Of a stretch of DNA of 64,000 nucleotides, positions 44,263-52,788 are shown one piece after another. The notes under the pieces are model-generated. The model was not told where the DNA came from and made no database searches. It saw only the letters and a list, made by a program, of their open reading frames with translations. The position numbers and the translations under genes are program-made. The stretch's first letter is position 1; each line of letters begins with the position of its first letter. Source of the DNA: Pseudomonas sp. NKUCC02_KPG (GTDB taxonomy: Bacteria; Pseudomonadota; Gammaproteobacteria; Pseudomonadales; Pseudomonadaceae); contig NZ_JAHKRC010000017.1 in assembly GCF_019345465.1 (NCBI RefSeq), positions 61,471-125,470 of the forward strand, given 5' to 3'.

Positions 44263-45156
44263 ATGAAGACTCCAAAACGCTTAGAACCCCTGATCGAGGA
44301 CGGTCTGATCGACGAGGTGCTGCGCCCACTCATGAGTGGCAAAGAAGCAGCTGTGTACGTAGTCCGCTGCGGCAATGAGCTGCGATGCGCCAAGGTTTAT
44401 AAGGAGGCTAACAAACGAAGTTTCCGCCAGGCCGCCGAATATCAGGAGGGTCGCAAGGTTCGCAACAGCCGTCAGGCCCGAGCGATGGCCAAGGGCTCCA
44501 AGTTCGGTCGTAAAGAAACCGAGGATGCCTGGCAGAACGCCGAAGTGGCTGCGCTGTTTCGTCTGGCGGGCGCCGGTGTTCGGGTTCCAAAACCGTTCGA
44601 CTTCCTTGAAGGCGTGCTGTTGATGGAACTGGTGGCGGATGAGTACGGCGATGCAGCCCCCCGACTCAATGACGTGGTGCTGGAACCGGACCAGGCTCGC
44701 GAGTATCACGCGTTCCTGATTCAGCAGATTGTGCTGATGCTGTGTACCGGTCTGGTCCACGGAGATTTGTCCGAGTTCAACGTACTGCTGACGCCGACCG
44801 GCCCGGTGATTATCGATCTGCCACAGGCTGTCGATGCCGCGGGTAACAACCACGCATTCAGCATGCTGGAGCGTGACGTGGGCAACATGGCTTCTTACTT
44901 CGGGCGTTTTGCGCCGGAACTTAAAGGAACCAAATACGCCAAGGAAATGTGGGCGCTTTACGAAGCTGCCACCTTGCACCCTGGCAGCGTGTTGACGGGC
45001 GAGTTTGACGAGCCGGACGAGCTGGCCGATGTGGGCGGTGTCATGCGCGAGATCGAAGCTGCCCGTCTGGACGAAGCGTTCCGTCAGGCCGTGCGTGCTG
45101 CAGATGATGCGCCACCGAGCAAGTCTGAAGAGCCGCCTCCACCGTGGATGCAGTGA
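44263..45156 (+). CDS. RIO-type serine protein kinase (PA4780-like)
   Basis: 297 residues. RIO/ABC1 kinase fold: nucleotide-binding Lys44 (LRCAKVYKEAN), catalytic loop LVHGDLSEFNVLL (His166, Asp168, Asn173), metal-binding Asp185 (IIDLPQAV). A Pro-rich acidic tail ends EEPPPPWMQ. Bacterial RIO kinases such as PA4780 autophosphorylate and are linked to DNA-damage response in P. aeruginosa; targets are mostly unknown. Flanked by a strong terminator. Confidence 0.92.
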   Translation: MKTPKRLEPLIEDGLIDEVLRPLMSGKEAAVYVVRCGNELRCAKVYKEANKRSFRQAAEYQEGRKVRNSRQARAMAKGSKFGRKETEDAWQNAEVAALFRLAGAGVRVPKPFDFLEGVLLMELVADEYGDAAPRLNDVVLEPDQAREYHAFLIQQIVLMLCTGLVHGDLSEFNVLLTPTGPVIIDLPQAVDAAGNNHAFSMLERDVGNMASYFGRFAPELKGTKYAKEMWALYEAATLHPGSVLTGEFDEPDELADVGGVMREIEAARLDEAFRQAVRAADDAPPSKSEEPPPPWMQ

Positions 45157-45170
45157 TTGGCTAAATAAAA

Positions 45171-45198
45171 AATCCGGCTCAGGCCGGATTTTTTTTAC
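45171..45198 (+). terminator. Rho-independent terminator of the RIO kinase gene
   Basis: Stem AATCCGGC (45171-45178) with GCCGGATT (45183-45190), loop of four, then a T-tract; an A-run on the other side makes it usable from both strands. Confidence 0.92.
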
Positions 45199-45216
45199 TT
45201 CAATGCAGCCCGCTCC

Positions 45217-45232
45217 CACACACACACACACA
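45217..45232. repeat. (CA)8 microsatellite fused to a REP fragment
   Basis: Eight CA units follow GCAGCCCGCTCC, which looks like the end of a REP arm (GCCCGCTCCCAC). The dinucleotide run may have grown from the terminal CACA of that arm. It lies between convergent genes, so no coding effect. Confidence 0.7.
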
Positions 45233-45244
45233 ATAATTGTGCGG

Positions 45245-46108
45245 CTAAAAACGGTTCAGCGGCACCTTAAGGCTGCACAGGCCGGTTTCATCGGCGGGCG
45301 GCAGGTTACCGGCCCGAATGTTGATTTGAATGGCCGGAATCAGCAGTGCCGGAACCCCCAGCGTCGCGTCGCGGGCGGTGCGCATCTCGACGAAGCCCGT
45401 CAGGTCGACGCTGTCGTTGACATGAATATTGTTGGCTCGCTGCTCACCCACCGTGGTTGACCATGTGGCCTCACGCCCTGCTGGCGGATAGTCATGGCAC
45501 ATGAACAGTCGGGTCTGGACTGGAAAGGCCAGCAGACGCTTGATCGATTGGTACAACTGGTGCGGATCGCCTCCCGGGAAGTCGCAGCGGGCCGTGCCAA
45601 CGTCGGGCATAAACAATGTGTCGCCCACAAACAGACAGTCGCCCTCAACCTGATACGCCATGTCGGCCGGGGTGTGCCCCGGCACGTGCAGTGCGCGTAC
45701 CTGTAGCCGTCCAATGTGGAACAGCTCGTCCGGTTCCAGCAGCCGGTCGAACTGCGAACCGTCGAGCTTGAACTCGGGCTCAAGGTTGTAGATGTCGCGA
45801 AACACCCCTTGTACCTGGGTGATTGCCGCGCCAATACCAATCTGGCCGCCCAGCTTTCGCTTCAGGTAAGCGCTGGCAGACAGGTGATCGGCGTGGGCGT
45901 GGGTTTCCAATAGCCATTGCACCTTCAGGCCCTGTGCCTGCACGTAAGCAGCAATGATGTCTGCACCGGTGGTACTGATGCGCCCGGCGGCGGCATCGTA
46001 GTCGAGCACCGGATCGATGATTGCGCACTCGCTGGCGCCGGCTTCATGAACCACGTAGCTCACGGTCGACGTTGCAGGGTCGAAAAATCCTTGAATTTCG
46101 GGGTGCAT
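45245..46108 (-). CDS. Persulfide dioxygenase-like MBL-fold hydrolase (ETHE1/Blh type)
   Basis: 287 residues from ATG 46108 (GAGG six bases upstream). Metallo-beta-lactamase fold with THAHADHL (His70, His72, Asp74, His75), HVPGHTPADMAYQV, GDTLFMPDVGTARCDFPGG and FMCHDY. The GTARCDFPGGD stretch is typical of ETHE1-like persulfide dioxygenases, which oxidise glutathione persulfide to sulfite. Divergent from a BigR-type repressor and followed on the other strand by an SQR fusion, as in the bigR-blh operons. Confidence 0.9.
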   Translation of the reverse strand: MHPEIQGFFDPATSTVSYVVHEAGASECAIIDPVLDYDAAAGRISTTGADIIAAYVQAQGLKVQWLLETHAHADHLSASAYLKRKLGGQIGIGAAITQVQGVFRDIYNLEPEFKLDGSQFDRLLEPDELFHIGRLQVRALHVPGHTPADMAYQVEGDCLFVGDTLFMPDVGTARCDFPGGDPHQLYQSIKRLLAFPVQTRLFMCHDYPPAGREATWSTTVGEQRANNIHVNDSVDLTGFVEMRTARDATLGVPALLIPAIQINIRAGNLPPADETGLCSLKVPLNRF

Positions 46109-46137
46109 GACGGGCCTCGTGTTTGTCAAAAAATGCT

Positions 46138-46158
46138 CAATATATTGAAACATATATT
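46138..46158. promoter_or_regulatory. AT-rich inverted repeat, likely BigR-type operator
   Basis: Palindrome CAATATATTG (46138-46147) and the wider pair AATATA (46139-46144) / TATATT (46153-46158) lie between the divergent dioxygenase and ArsR genes. BigR-type repressors bind AT-rich palindromes in this position; assignment is inferred. Confidence 0.6.
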
Positions 46159-46200
46159 ATCGGGTCGTAGACTGTCGACTATCACGTCCCGGAGCTTTTC

Positions 46201-46530
46201 ATGACTGCTCAGTTAACCAGCGAAGAAATCGGACTTCTGCGCGACTCTGCATCCAAAGCCTGCACCCTTCTCAAAGCCCTGGCCAATGAAGACCGACTGC
46301 TGTTGCTCTGCCAGTTGACCCAAGGTGAGCGCAATGTCGGCGAACTTGAAGCCCTGACGGGCATCCGGCAGCCCACCCTTTCGCAACAGCTTGGTGTGTT
46401 GCGCGATGAGGGCATGGTCAATACCCGAAGGATGGGAAAGTACATTTTCTATTCCCTTGCCAGCTTTGAAGTGGTGTCTGTGATGCAAACCCTGTCAGGC
46501 CTGTATTGCGGCCAGGCGCTTAAAAAATAG
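46201..46530 (+). CDS. ArsR-family sulfide/persulfide-responsive repressor (BigR/SqrR type)
   Basis: 109 residues, winged helix with the recognition helix around QPTLSQQLGVLRDEG. Two cysteines, Cys37 (LLLLCQLTQGE) and Cys103 (GLYCGQALKK), fall where BigR and SqrR have the pair that forms a polysulfide bridge in response to sulfide; the metal-site ELCVCD motif of ArsR is absent. It should repress the flanking sulfur genes until persulfide builds up. The extra Cys21 is not part of the usual pair. Confidence 0.88.
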   Translation: MTAQLTSEEIGLLRDSASKACTLLKALANEDRLLLLCQLTQGERNVGELEALTGIRQPTLSQQLGVLRDEGMVNTRRMGKYIFYSLASFEVVSVMQTLSGLYCGQALKK

Positions 46531-46600
46531 CGCAACCTCATTCCTCTGGCTGACATCGCCCAACCTATTCCATTCATTTTTGTTGTGCCTGGAGTGCTCA

Positions 46601-48166
46601 ATGGAGCAAAGCATCAAGCGAATCGACACGTCATTTTCTGTGGCCGGTCAAATCGGGCAGTCTGATCTCCAGTCTTTGGCAGCACTGGGTTTTGCCAGTG
46701 TGATCTGTAACCGTCCGGATCATGAAGGCGGCCCAGACCAACCCGGGCACGCATCGATACAGCAGGCGGCGCAGGCCCTGGGGCTGAGCTTTGCTTACCT
46801 GCCGGTACTCAGCACGGGTGCGACCCCTGAGCAGGCGCAGCAGTTGCGTCAGTTGCTCAATGAGCTGCCAAAACCCGTTCTGGCGTATTGCCGTACAGGC
46901 AATCGCTCATCAAAGCTCTATCAGGCGGCGACTCAAGCCTCGCGTGAGGCCAGGCTGTACGATGTTGTCGTGGTCGGTGGTGGCTCGGCCGGTATCTCGG
47001 TGTCGGCCAGCTTGCTCAAGCGCAACGCGTCATTGCGCATCGCCGTGATCGAACCCAATACAGAGCACTACTACCAGCCCGCGTGGACGCTGGTTGGCGG
47101 CGGTGCCTTTGATGTCAAGGACACGGTTCGCCCGACTGCAGCCGTAATGCCCAAAGGTGTTGTCTGGATCAAGGCGTCGCTGTGCGCCTTCGCCCCGCAA
47201 CGCAAGGTTGTGCTGCTCAGTGATGGTACTGAACTGGGTTATCAGCAATTGATCGTTTGCCCGGGGTTGCAACTGGCCTGGGAGCATATCGAGGGCCTTG
47301 AAGAGACCTTGGGCAAGAACGGCGTGACGTCCAACTATCGCCATGACCTGGCGCCCTATACCTGGGAGCTGGTGCGCACCCTGAAGGGCGGCAAAGCGCT
47401 GTTCACCCAGCCGGGAATGCCGATCAAGTGCGCGGGGGCTCCACAAAAAGCCATGTACCTGTCCTGTGATCATTGGCGCAAGCGTGGCGTTCTGGATTCG
47501 ATGGCCGTTGAGTTCAATCTGGCGGGGGCGGTGCTGTTTGGCGTGCCGACCTTCGTTCCTCCACTGATGAAATACGTTGAGGCCTATAAGGCCCAATTGG
47601 TCTTCCAGTCCAATCTGGTCAAGGTCGACGGGCTAGGCAAGACCGCCTGGTTTGATGTGACCGACGCAGACGGTGGCGTGACCCGCGTTGAGAAAACGTT
47701 CGACATGTTGCATGTGGTGCCACCCCAGCAAGCGCCCGACGTTATCCGTCGCAGCGAGTTGGCGGACAAGGCGGGCTGGTTCGAGACCGATCCGGCTACA
47801 CTGCAACACCCACGCTACCCCGACATTTTCGCCCTTGGCGATGTCTGCAACACACCCAATGCCAAAACCGCGGCAGCGACTCGCAAGCAAGTGGTCGTGG
47901 TGGCCGAGAACCTGCTCGCCCTGCGCAAGGGGGCGGTTTTGCCCAAGCGCTACGATGGCTATGGCTCATGCCCGCTGACCGTCGAAAACGGCAAGGTGAT
48001 CCTGGCCGAATTTGGTTATGGCGCAAAACTGCTGCCCACCTTTGCCCTGGACCCGACCGTGGCCCGCAAGTCGGCCTGGTGGCTCAAGGCAACGTTTCTG
48101 CCCTGGTTCTACTGGCAAGGCATGCTTAAAGGTCGCGAGTGGTTCACTGACTGCAAACCGGACTGA
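46601..48166 (+). CDS. Fused DUF442 sulfurtransferase-like and sulfide:quinone oxidoreductase-like protein
   Basis: 521 residues from ATG 46601 (GGAG six bases upstream). Residues 1-115 are a DUF442/rhodanese-phosphatase-like domain with the loop YCRTGNRSS (Cys97, Arg102). From ~120 a flavoprotein: FAD motif VVVVGGGSAGIS (126-131), EHYYQPAWTLVGGG, and cysteines Cys220, Cys277 and Cys289 of which two should be redox partners. C-terminal WWLKATFLPWFYWQGMLKGREW is a membrane-association segment. It is likely to oxidise sulfide to persulfide at the quinone pool, with the N-domain passing the sulfur on. Confidence 0.9.
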   Translation: MEQSIKRIDTSFSVAGQIGQSDLQSLAALGFASVICNRPDHEGGPDQPGHASIQQAAQALGLSFAYLPVLSTGATPEQAQQLRQLLNELPKPVLAYCRTGNRSSKLYQAATQASREARLYDVVVVGGGSAGISVSASLLKRNASLRIAVIEPNTEHYYQPAWTLVGGGAFDVKDTVRPTAAVMPKGVVWIKASLCAFAPQRKVVLLSDGTELGYQQLIVCPGLQLAWEHIEGLEETLGKNGVTSNYRHDLAPYTWELVRTLKGGKALFTQPGMPIKCAGAPQKAMYLSCDHWRKRGVLDSMAVEFNLAGAVLFGVPTFVPPLMKYVEAYKAQLVFQSNLVKVDGLGKTAWFDVTDADGGVTRVEKTFDMLHVVPPQQAPDVIRRSELADKAGWFETDPATLQHPRYPDIFALGDVCNTPNAKTAAATRKQVVVVAENLLALRKGAVLPKRYDGYGSCPLTVENGKVILAEFGYGAKLLPTFALDPTVARKSAWWLKATFLPWFYWQGMLKGREWFTDCKPD

Positions 48167-48174
48167 ACCTGACC

Positions 48175-48975
48175 ATGTTGATTATTCTGTTAGGCATGTT
48201 GGTGGGTGTAGTGCTGGGTTTGACGGGGGCGGGTGGCGGTATTCTGGCCATACCGGCGTTGACCCTGGGCCTGGGGTGGACACTGGCGCAAGCCACGCCG
48301 GTGGCATTGCTGGCGGTCGGTACGGCAGCGGCACTGGGCGCGCTGGACGGGCTGCGCAAAGGCCTGGTGCGCTACAAGGCCGCCGCGCTGATGGCGATTG
48401 TGGGTTCGATGACTTCGCCGATCGGGCTGCACCTCGCCAGATTGATCCCCGCCAGGGCGCTGGTGTTGATGTTCAGCGGGGTCATGATGTTCGTCTCCGT
48501 GCGTATGTTTTTGCAGGCCAGAGCTGATGCGCGCGAGAGTGGCAGCCTGGGGGCGATAGAAAAAAACTGCATGCTCAATCCTGCTACCGGGCGGCTGACC
48601 TGGAATGCCCGCTGCAGCATGACGCTGGTATCGATTGGTGCCACCTCGGGTTTGCTGACGGGGTTGTTGAGTGTGGGAGGCGGATTCCTGATCGTACCTG
48701 CGTTTCGAAAATTCAGTGACGTGCGCATTCATGCCGTGGTCTCCACCTCGCTGATGGTGGTGGCACTGGTATCGCTGGGCACCTTGGGCAATCTGATGAG
48801 CCAGGGTGTGAGCTTGTCGAGCGAAGGCGTGATGTTCATCGGCGCCACCCTGACCGGCATGATTGCCGGTCGGGTGATTGCCCCCAGGGTTTCGGCCCAA
48901 TGGCTACAGCAAGGCTTCGCGACGTTATGTGCGGTGATAGGTCTGTTGATGCTCGCCAAGGCAGTCCTGTCGTAA
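48175..48975 (+). CDS. TauE/SafE (TSUP) family sulfite/organosulfur exporter
   Basis: 266 residues, eight membrane helices in two repeats, each beginning GLTGAGGGILAIPAL and GLLSVGGGFLIVPAF, the TSUP signature. Directly after the DUF442-SQR fusion (8-base gap). The likely role is export of the sulfite made by the persulfide dioxygenase. Ends at a shared terminator. Confidence 0.92.
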   Translation: MLIILLGMLVGVVLGLTGAGGGILAIPALTLGLGWTLAQATPVALLAVGTAAALGALDGLRKGLVRYKAAALMAIVGSMTSPIGLHLARLIPARALVLMFSGVMMFVSVRMFLQARADARESGSLGAIEKNCMLNPATGRLTWNARCSMTLVSIGATSGLLTGLLSVGGGFLIVPAFRKFSDVRIHAVVSTSLMVVALVSLGTLGNLMSQGVSLSSEGVMFIGATLTGMIAGRVIAPRVSAQWLQQGFATLCAVIGLLMLAKAVLS

Positions 48976-49014
48976 GCCCCGAATTTCCGTCGGCAGTGGA
49001 TACGGGGCTTTTTG
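48974..49014. terminator. Terminator between the TauE-like and cueR genes
   Basis: AAGCCCC (48974-48980) pairs with GGGGCTT (49004-49010), followed by a T-run; lies between convergent genes. Confidence 0.75.
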
Positions 49015-49015
49015 T

Positions 49016-49417
49016 TCAGCCGACACAACAAGCACTCTCAAGATCCTTGAGAATCGGGCAGTCAGGGCGATGGTCGCCCTGACAGCTCTCGACCAGTTCG
49101 TGCAACGTATCGCGCAGGCTGGTCAGTTCGGCGATTTTTTGATTCAACTCATCAATGTGCTGACGCGCCAGCGCCTTCACATCGCCGCTGGCGCGCTGGC
49201 GGTCTTGCCAGAGTGTCAGCAGCTTGCCGACTTCTTCCAGTGAAAACCCAAGGTCACGGGAGCGTTTGATAAACGCCAGGGTGTGCAGGTCGTCACTGCT
49301 GTAGAGGCGGTAGCCGCTGTCGCTGCGGCTGGCGGGTTTGAGCAGGCCGATGGACTCGTAATAACGAATCATCTTGGCGCTCAAGCCGCTTTGTTTGGCG
49401 GCTTGGCCAATATTCAT
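49016..49417 (-). CDS. cueR: Copper-responsive MerR regulator CueR
   Basis: 133 residues. MerR HTH at 1-70 (MNIGQAAKQSGLSAKMIRYYESIGLLKPA), coiled dimer helix, then the Cu(I) loop: Cys112 and Cys120 in SCQGDHRPDC, the same positions as in E. coli CueR, plus a CC near the C-terminus. It bends 19-base-spacer promoters when Cu(I) or Ag(I) is bound. It lies 12 bases after copA on the same strand, so it is made with its target. Confidence 0.95.
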   Translation of the reverse strand: MNIGQAAKQSGLSAKMIRYYESIGLLKPASRSDSGYRLYSSDDLHTLAFIKRSRDLGFSLEEVGKLLTLWQDRQRASGDVKALARQHIDELNQKIAELTSLRDTLHELVESCQGDHRPDCPILKDLESACCVG

Positions 49418-49429
49418 GGGGTTGCCTCC

Positions 49430-51811
49430 TTATTCAAGATCCTTGGGCTTCCAGAATTTAAGCAGCAATGCGTTGCTGACCACACTGACGCTGGAAAATG
49501 CCATGGCCGCACCCGCCAGTACCGGGTTCAAAAAGCCGAAGGCGGCCAGTGGAATACCGATCACGTTATAGATAAACGCCCAGAACAGGTTTTGACGAAT
49601 CTTGGCGTAGGTCTTGCGGCTGATCTCCAGTGCGGCCGGTACCAGTCGCGGGTCGCCGCGCATCAGGGTGATACCCGCTGCATGCATGGCCACGTCGGTG
49701 CCGCCACCCATGGCGATGCCAATGTCGGCGGCGGCAAGTGCCGGGGCGTCGTTGATGCCGTCGCCAACCATGGCCACCACGCCGGTTTTTTTCAGTTCAG
49801 TTACCGTTGCGGCCTTGTCAGCGGGCAACACTTCGGCGTGAACATCGGTAATTCCCAGCGCCTCGGCAACCACTTTCGCGCTGCCACGGTTGTCGCCTGT
49901 CAGCAGATGGCTACTGATGTGGCGTGCACTGAGCTGCTGGATCGCCGAGAGGGCGCCGGTTTTCAGTGTGTCACCAAAGGCAAAGAGGCCCAGCACTTGC
50001 GGCTGCGGGCTTTGCTCTATCAGCCAGGACAGCGTGCGGCCTTCGGTTTCCCAGGCCTTGGCGGATGCGGCGAGCGAACCCGGACTGAGGCCGGTTTCTT
50101 CCAGCAGGCGGCGGTTGCCCAGCGCCAGGCGACGGCCTTGCAGGGTGCCAGCAATACCTCGCCCGGTAAGCGACTGGCTGTCCATGACATCCGGTACTTT
50201 CAGGTTGCGTGCGGCGCAGGCATCCAGAACGGCTTTGGCCAGCGGGTGTTCGCTGCCGCGTTGCAGGGCGCCAGCGGCTTGCAACAACTGCGCTTCATCG
50301 CCGTCCAGTGCGCTGAAGTGGGCAATTTGCGGGGCGCCAGAGGTCAGGGTGCCGGTTTTGTCGAAAACCACGGCGCTGACTTCATGGGCGCGTTCGAGGG
50401 CTTCGGCATCCTTGATCAAAATCCCGTAACGGGCCGCAACACCAGTGCCGGCCATGATCGCAGTGGGCGTTGCCAGGCCCAGGGCACAAGGGCAGGCGAT
50501 AACCAGCACAGCCACGGCGTTGATCAACGCGGTTTCAATCGGTGCGCCATAAAGCCACCAACCGAGTAGTGTCGCGAGGGCAATCAGCAGGACCACGGGT
50601 ACGAACACCTGGCTGACTTTATCCACCAGTTTCTGGATCGGGGCTTTCGCGGACTGAGCGTCTTCGACCAGGCGGATAATGCGCGCCAGTACGGTTTCAG
50701 TGCCCAGGGCCAGGGTTTTAATGATCAACCGGCCCTCGCCATTAATGGCGCCTCCGGTGACTTTATCCCCAGGCTGTTTGGGGACTGGCAGGCTTTCACC
50801 GCTGATCAGGGCTTCGTCGGCATGGCTTTGGCCTTCGACAACTTCGCCATCTACGGGAAAGCGCTCACCAGGTTTGACCAGGACCCGATCATTCAGGCGC
50901 AGGTCACTGATGGCGACGTCTTGCTCCTGCCCGTCGACCACACGCAGGGCGCGCTCTGGGCGCAAGGCTTCCAGGGCGCGGATGGCGCTGGCAGTCTGGC
51001 GTTTGGCGCGGCTTTCGAGGTATTTGCCCAGCAGCACCAGTGCAATCACCACCGCCGAAGCTTCGAAATACAGATGGGGCATGCTGCCGGGCTCGGCAAT
51101 CGCCCACTCGTAAAGGCTCAGGCCATAACCGGCGCTGGTGCCCAGTGCCACCAGCAGGTCCATATTGCCGGCACCGGCTTTGACGGCTTTCCAGGCGGCC
51201 ACGTAAAAGCGTGCGCCGAGGATAAATTGTACCGGGGTGGCGAGGACGAACTGGGCCCAGGCGGGCAGCATCCAGTGCACGCCCAATGGTGCGAGCAACA
51301 TCGGTAATACCAGCGGCAACGCCAGCACAATGGCCAGTGTCAGCGCCCAGCGCTCGCGGTGCAGACGTTTTTGCTGATCATCCTCGCTCGCTTTGGCAGA
51401 GTGGTGGACGCTGGCGCCATAACCGGCCTGACTGACAGCGTTTATCAGCAGGGCGGTATCGACCTGGCCGAGCAGCTCGACATGGGCACGTTCGCTGGCG
51501 AGGTTAACGCTGACGCTCTTGACTCCCGGCACCCTGGCCAGGGCTTTTTCGACGCGGCCTGCGCAAGAGGCGCACGTCATGCCGCTGATGTCCAGTTCCA
51601 GGCTGTGGGCAGGTACGCTGTAACCTGCCTGTTTCACGGCCTCGACCAATGCCGGCAAACTGTCCACAGGCGCCTCGATGCGGGCCTGTTCAGTGGCCAG
51701 ATTGACGCTTACCGAACGCACGCCGGGTACTTTGGTCAGGGCTTTTTCCACACGCCCCGCGCAACTGGCGCAAGTCATACCATCAATAGGCAGATCGAAT
51801 TGGGTGGGCAC
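49430..51811 (-). CDS. copA: Cu(I)-exporting P1B-type ATPase CopA
   Basis: 793 residues from GTG 51811, seven bases after GAGGAGG; a TTG two codons earlier would be too close. Two N-terminal HMA domains (CASC at Cys14/17 and Cys80/83), eight membrane helices, the CPC metal site (440-442), DKTGT phosphorylation motif, TGDNRGSA and GDGINDAPAL. It pumps Cu(I) from the cytoplasm. First gene of copA-cueR; a CueR-type promoter precedes it. Confidence 0.97.
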   Translation of the reverse strand: MPTQFDLPIDGMTCASCAGRVEKALTKVPGVRSVSVNLATEQARIEAPVDSLPALVEAVKQAGYSVPAHSLELDISGMTCASCAGRVEKALARVPGVKSVSVNLASERAHVELLGQVDTALLINAVSQAGYGASVHHSAKASEDDQQKRLHRERWALTLAIVLALPLVLPMLLAPLGVHWMLPAWAQFVLATPVQFILGARFYVAAWKAVKAGAGNMDLLVALGTSAGYGLSLYEWAIAEPGSMPHLYFEASAVVIALVLLGKYLESRAKRQTASAIRALEALRPERALRVVDGQEQDVAISDLRLNDRVLVKPGERFPVDGEVVEGQSHADEALISGESLPVPKQPGDKVTGGAINGEGRLIIKTLALGTETVLARIIRLVEDAQSAKAPIQKLVDKVSQVFVPVVLLIALATLLGWWLYGAPIETALINAVAVLVIACPCALGLATPTAIMAGTGVAARYGILIKDAEALERAHEVSAVVFDKTGTLTSGAPQIAHFSALDGDEAQLLQAAGALQRGSEHPLAKAVLDACAARNLKVPDVMDSQSLTGRGIAGTLQGRRLALGNRRLLEETGLSPGSLAASAKAWETEGRTLSWLIEQSPQPQVLGLFAFGDTLKTGALSAIQQLSARHISSHLLTGDNRGSAKVVAEALGITDVHAEVLPADKAATVTELKKTGVVAMVGDGINDAPALAAADIGIAMGGGTDVAMHAAGITLMRGDPRLVPAALEISRKTYAKIRQNLFWAFIYNVIGIPLAAFGFLNPVLAGAAMAFSSVSVVSNALLLKFWKPKDLE

Positions 51812-51843
51812 GAGCAATCCTCCTCAAGAAGTTATCTATCCAT

Positions 51844-51874
51844 AGAATCGACCTTGACCCCATGGGAAGGTCAA
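51844..51874 (-). promoter_or_regulatory. CueR-type promoter of copA
   Basis: On the minus strand: -35 TTGACC (51874-51869), 19-base spacer, -10 GATTCT (51849-51844). A dyad GACCTT...AAGGTC spans 51850-51872. The long spacer and dyad are diagnostic of MerR-type control. The copA start is 33 bases downstream of the -10. Confidence 0.9.
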
Positions 51875-51913
51875 GGGCTCTTGCTGTTCGTCAGGTTTTC
51901 CTTAGTGCTGCGC

Positions 51914-52294
51914 TCAATATTCCAGTTTCGCGGGCTTGAGGTACATGCCTTGCTTGCCAAGGGCGATACGGTATTTGCGCACGTCCCCGGCCTTCAGGCT
52001 GAATTGCTGCGCGGGCGGTACCAGCATGCCGGGCAAGCAACCGGGGGCTTGTCCGGGTAGAAGTTTGAGGCGGATATCAACGCTGGCCGCCGGCAAGTTG
52101 AAAGCCAGCGCTTGTTCCTGAAACAGTCGACCGGCCAGTTGATCATCGATGTACACACCGACCTCGCAGTTGGTCGGCACTTCAAGGCGCTCGCGGGAAA
52201 TGATCAATACACCGTAGTCCTGATCGGCATTTACCCACAGCGGCAAACTGGCGAGACCCAAAAGGCTGACTAGGCTCAAAGCGGTCCGGCGCAT
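51914..52294 (-). CDS. Periplasmic protein of unknown function in the copper cluster
   Basis: 126 residues from ATG 52294 (AGGAT eight bases upstream). Signal peptide MRRTALSLVSLLGLASLPLWVNA. The mature part (DQDYGVLIISRERLEVPTNCEVGVYIDDQLAGRLFQEQALAFNLPAASVDIRL ...) has Cys at about 46 and 89, and no Met/His-rich copper motif. I do not recognise a named family. It lies between copA and copZ on the copA strand; whether it belongs to the CueR regulon is not certain. Confidence 0.8.
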   Translation of the reverse strand: MRRTALSLVSLLGLASLPLWVNADQDYGVLIISRERLEVPTNCEVGVYIDDQLAGRLFQEQALAFNLPAASVDIRLKLLPGQAPGCLPGMLVPPAQQFSLKAGDVRKYRIALGKQGMYLKPAKLEY

Positions 52295-52379
52295 GACTAA
52301 GTATCCTGTTTTATATCCCGAGGCTTGCAGCTTGGCCGAGCAGGGCATGGATTGCCAGTCAGCGCGTGAAACAACGGGC

Positions 52380-52410
52380 TTGACCTTGCCACAATGGAAA
52401 GGTTGAAGCT
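52380..52410 (+). promoter_or_regulatory. CueR-type promoter of copZ
   Basis: -35 TTGACC (52380-52385), 19-base spacer with ACCTT...AAGGT dyad, -10-position GAAGCT (52405-52410). Same architecture as at copA. The copZ start is 30 bases downstream. Confidence 0.87.
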
Positions 52411-52440
52411 GTAGCCATATCTCAGACAGGAGGCGTGATC

Positions 52441-52641
52441 ATGCAAACGTTCAAAGTAGAGGGTATGACCTGTGGCGGCTGTGTTGGCGCGGTGACCCGT
52501 GCGGTTCAGGCTGTGGATAAAGACGCGAAGGTCGAAGTGGATCTGGCGGGCAAAACCGTAAAGGTAGACAGCAAGGTGTCCCCTTTGCAGATTATTGATG
52601 TGATCACCAATGCAGGTTTTGAAGCGCGTACAGCGCATTGA
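52441..52641 (+). CDS. copZ: Copper chaperone CopZ
   Basis: 66 residues from ATG 52441 (AGGAGG seven bases before). HMA fold with the Cu site GMTCGGCV (Cys12, Cys15) and the NAGFEA end motif. It binds cytosolic Cu(I) and should hand it to CopA or CueR. It has its own CueR promoter. Confidence 0.94.
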   Translation: MQTFKVEGMTCGGCVGAVTRAVQAVDKDAKVEVDLAGKTVKVDSKVSPLQIIDVITNAGFEARTAH

Positions 52642-52750
52642 TATGCAGGTAATCACTAGATTGCGGGGTATCGTTATTCCGACAAGGCCAAAGCGGTTTA
52701 TTAGCTAGCTGGCTATCTTTATGTTCAAGTTCGGTATCCACGGCTAGACT

Positions 52751-52777
52751 ATCGGGCTGCGCTAATTGCAGCCCGAT
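52751..52777 (+). other. Hairpin in the leader of the Bcr/CflA gene
   Basis: ATCGGGCTGC (52751-52760) and GCAGCCCGAT (52768-52777) form a perfect 10-base stem with a 7-base loop, ending 11 bases before the ATG and just before the TGGA ribosome site. No T-run follows. It may end copZ transcripts or limit translation of the pump. Confidence 0.55.
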
Positions 52778-52788
52778 CTGGATACCTG

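Noticed and set aside
45217..45232. Phase-variable promoter at the (CA)8 run
   Set aside because: It lies between convergent gene ends with no promoter or start codon close by.
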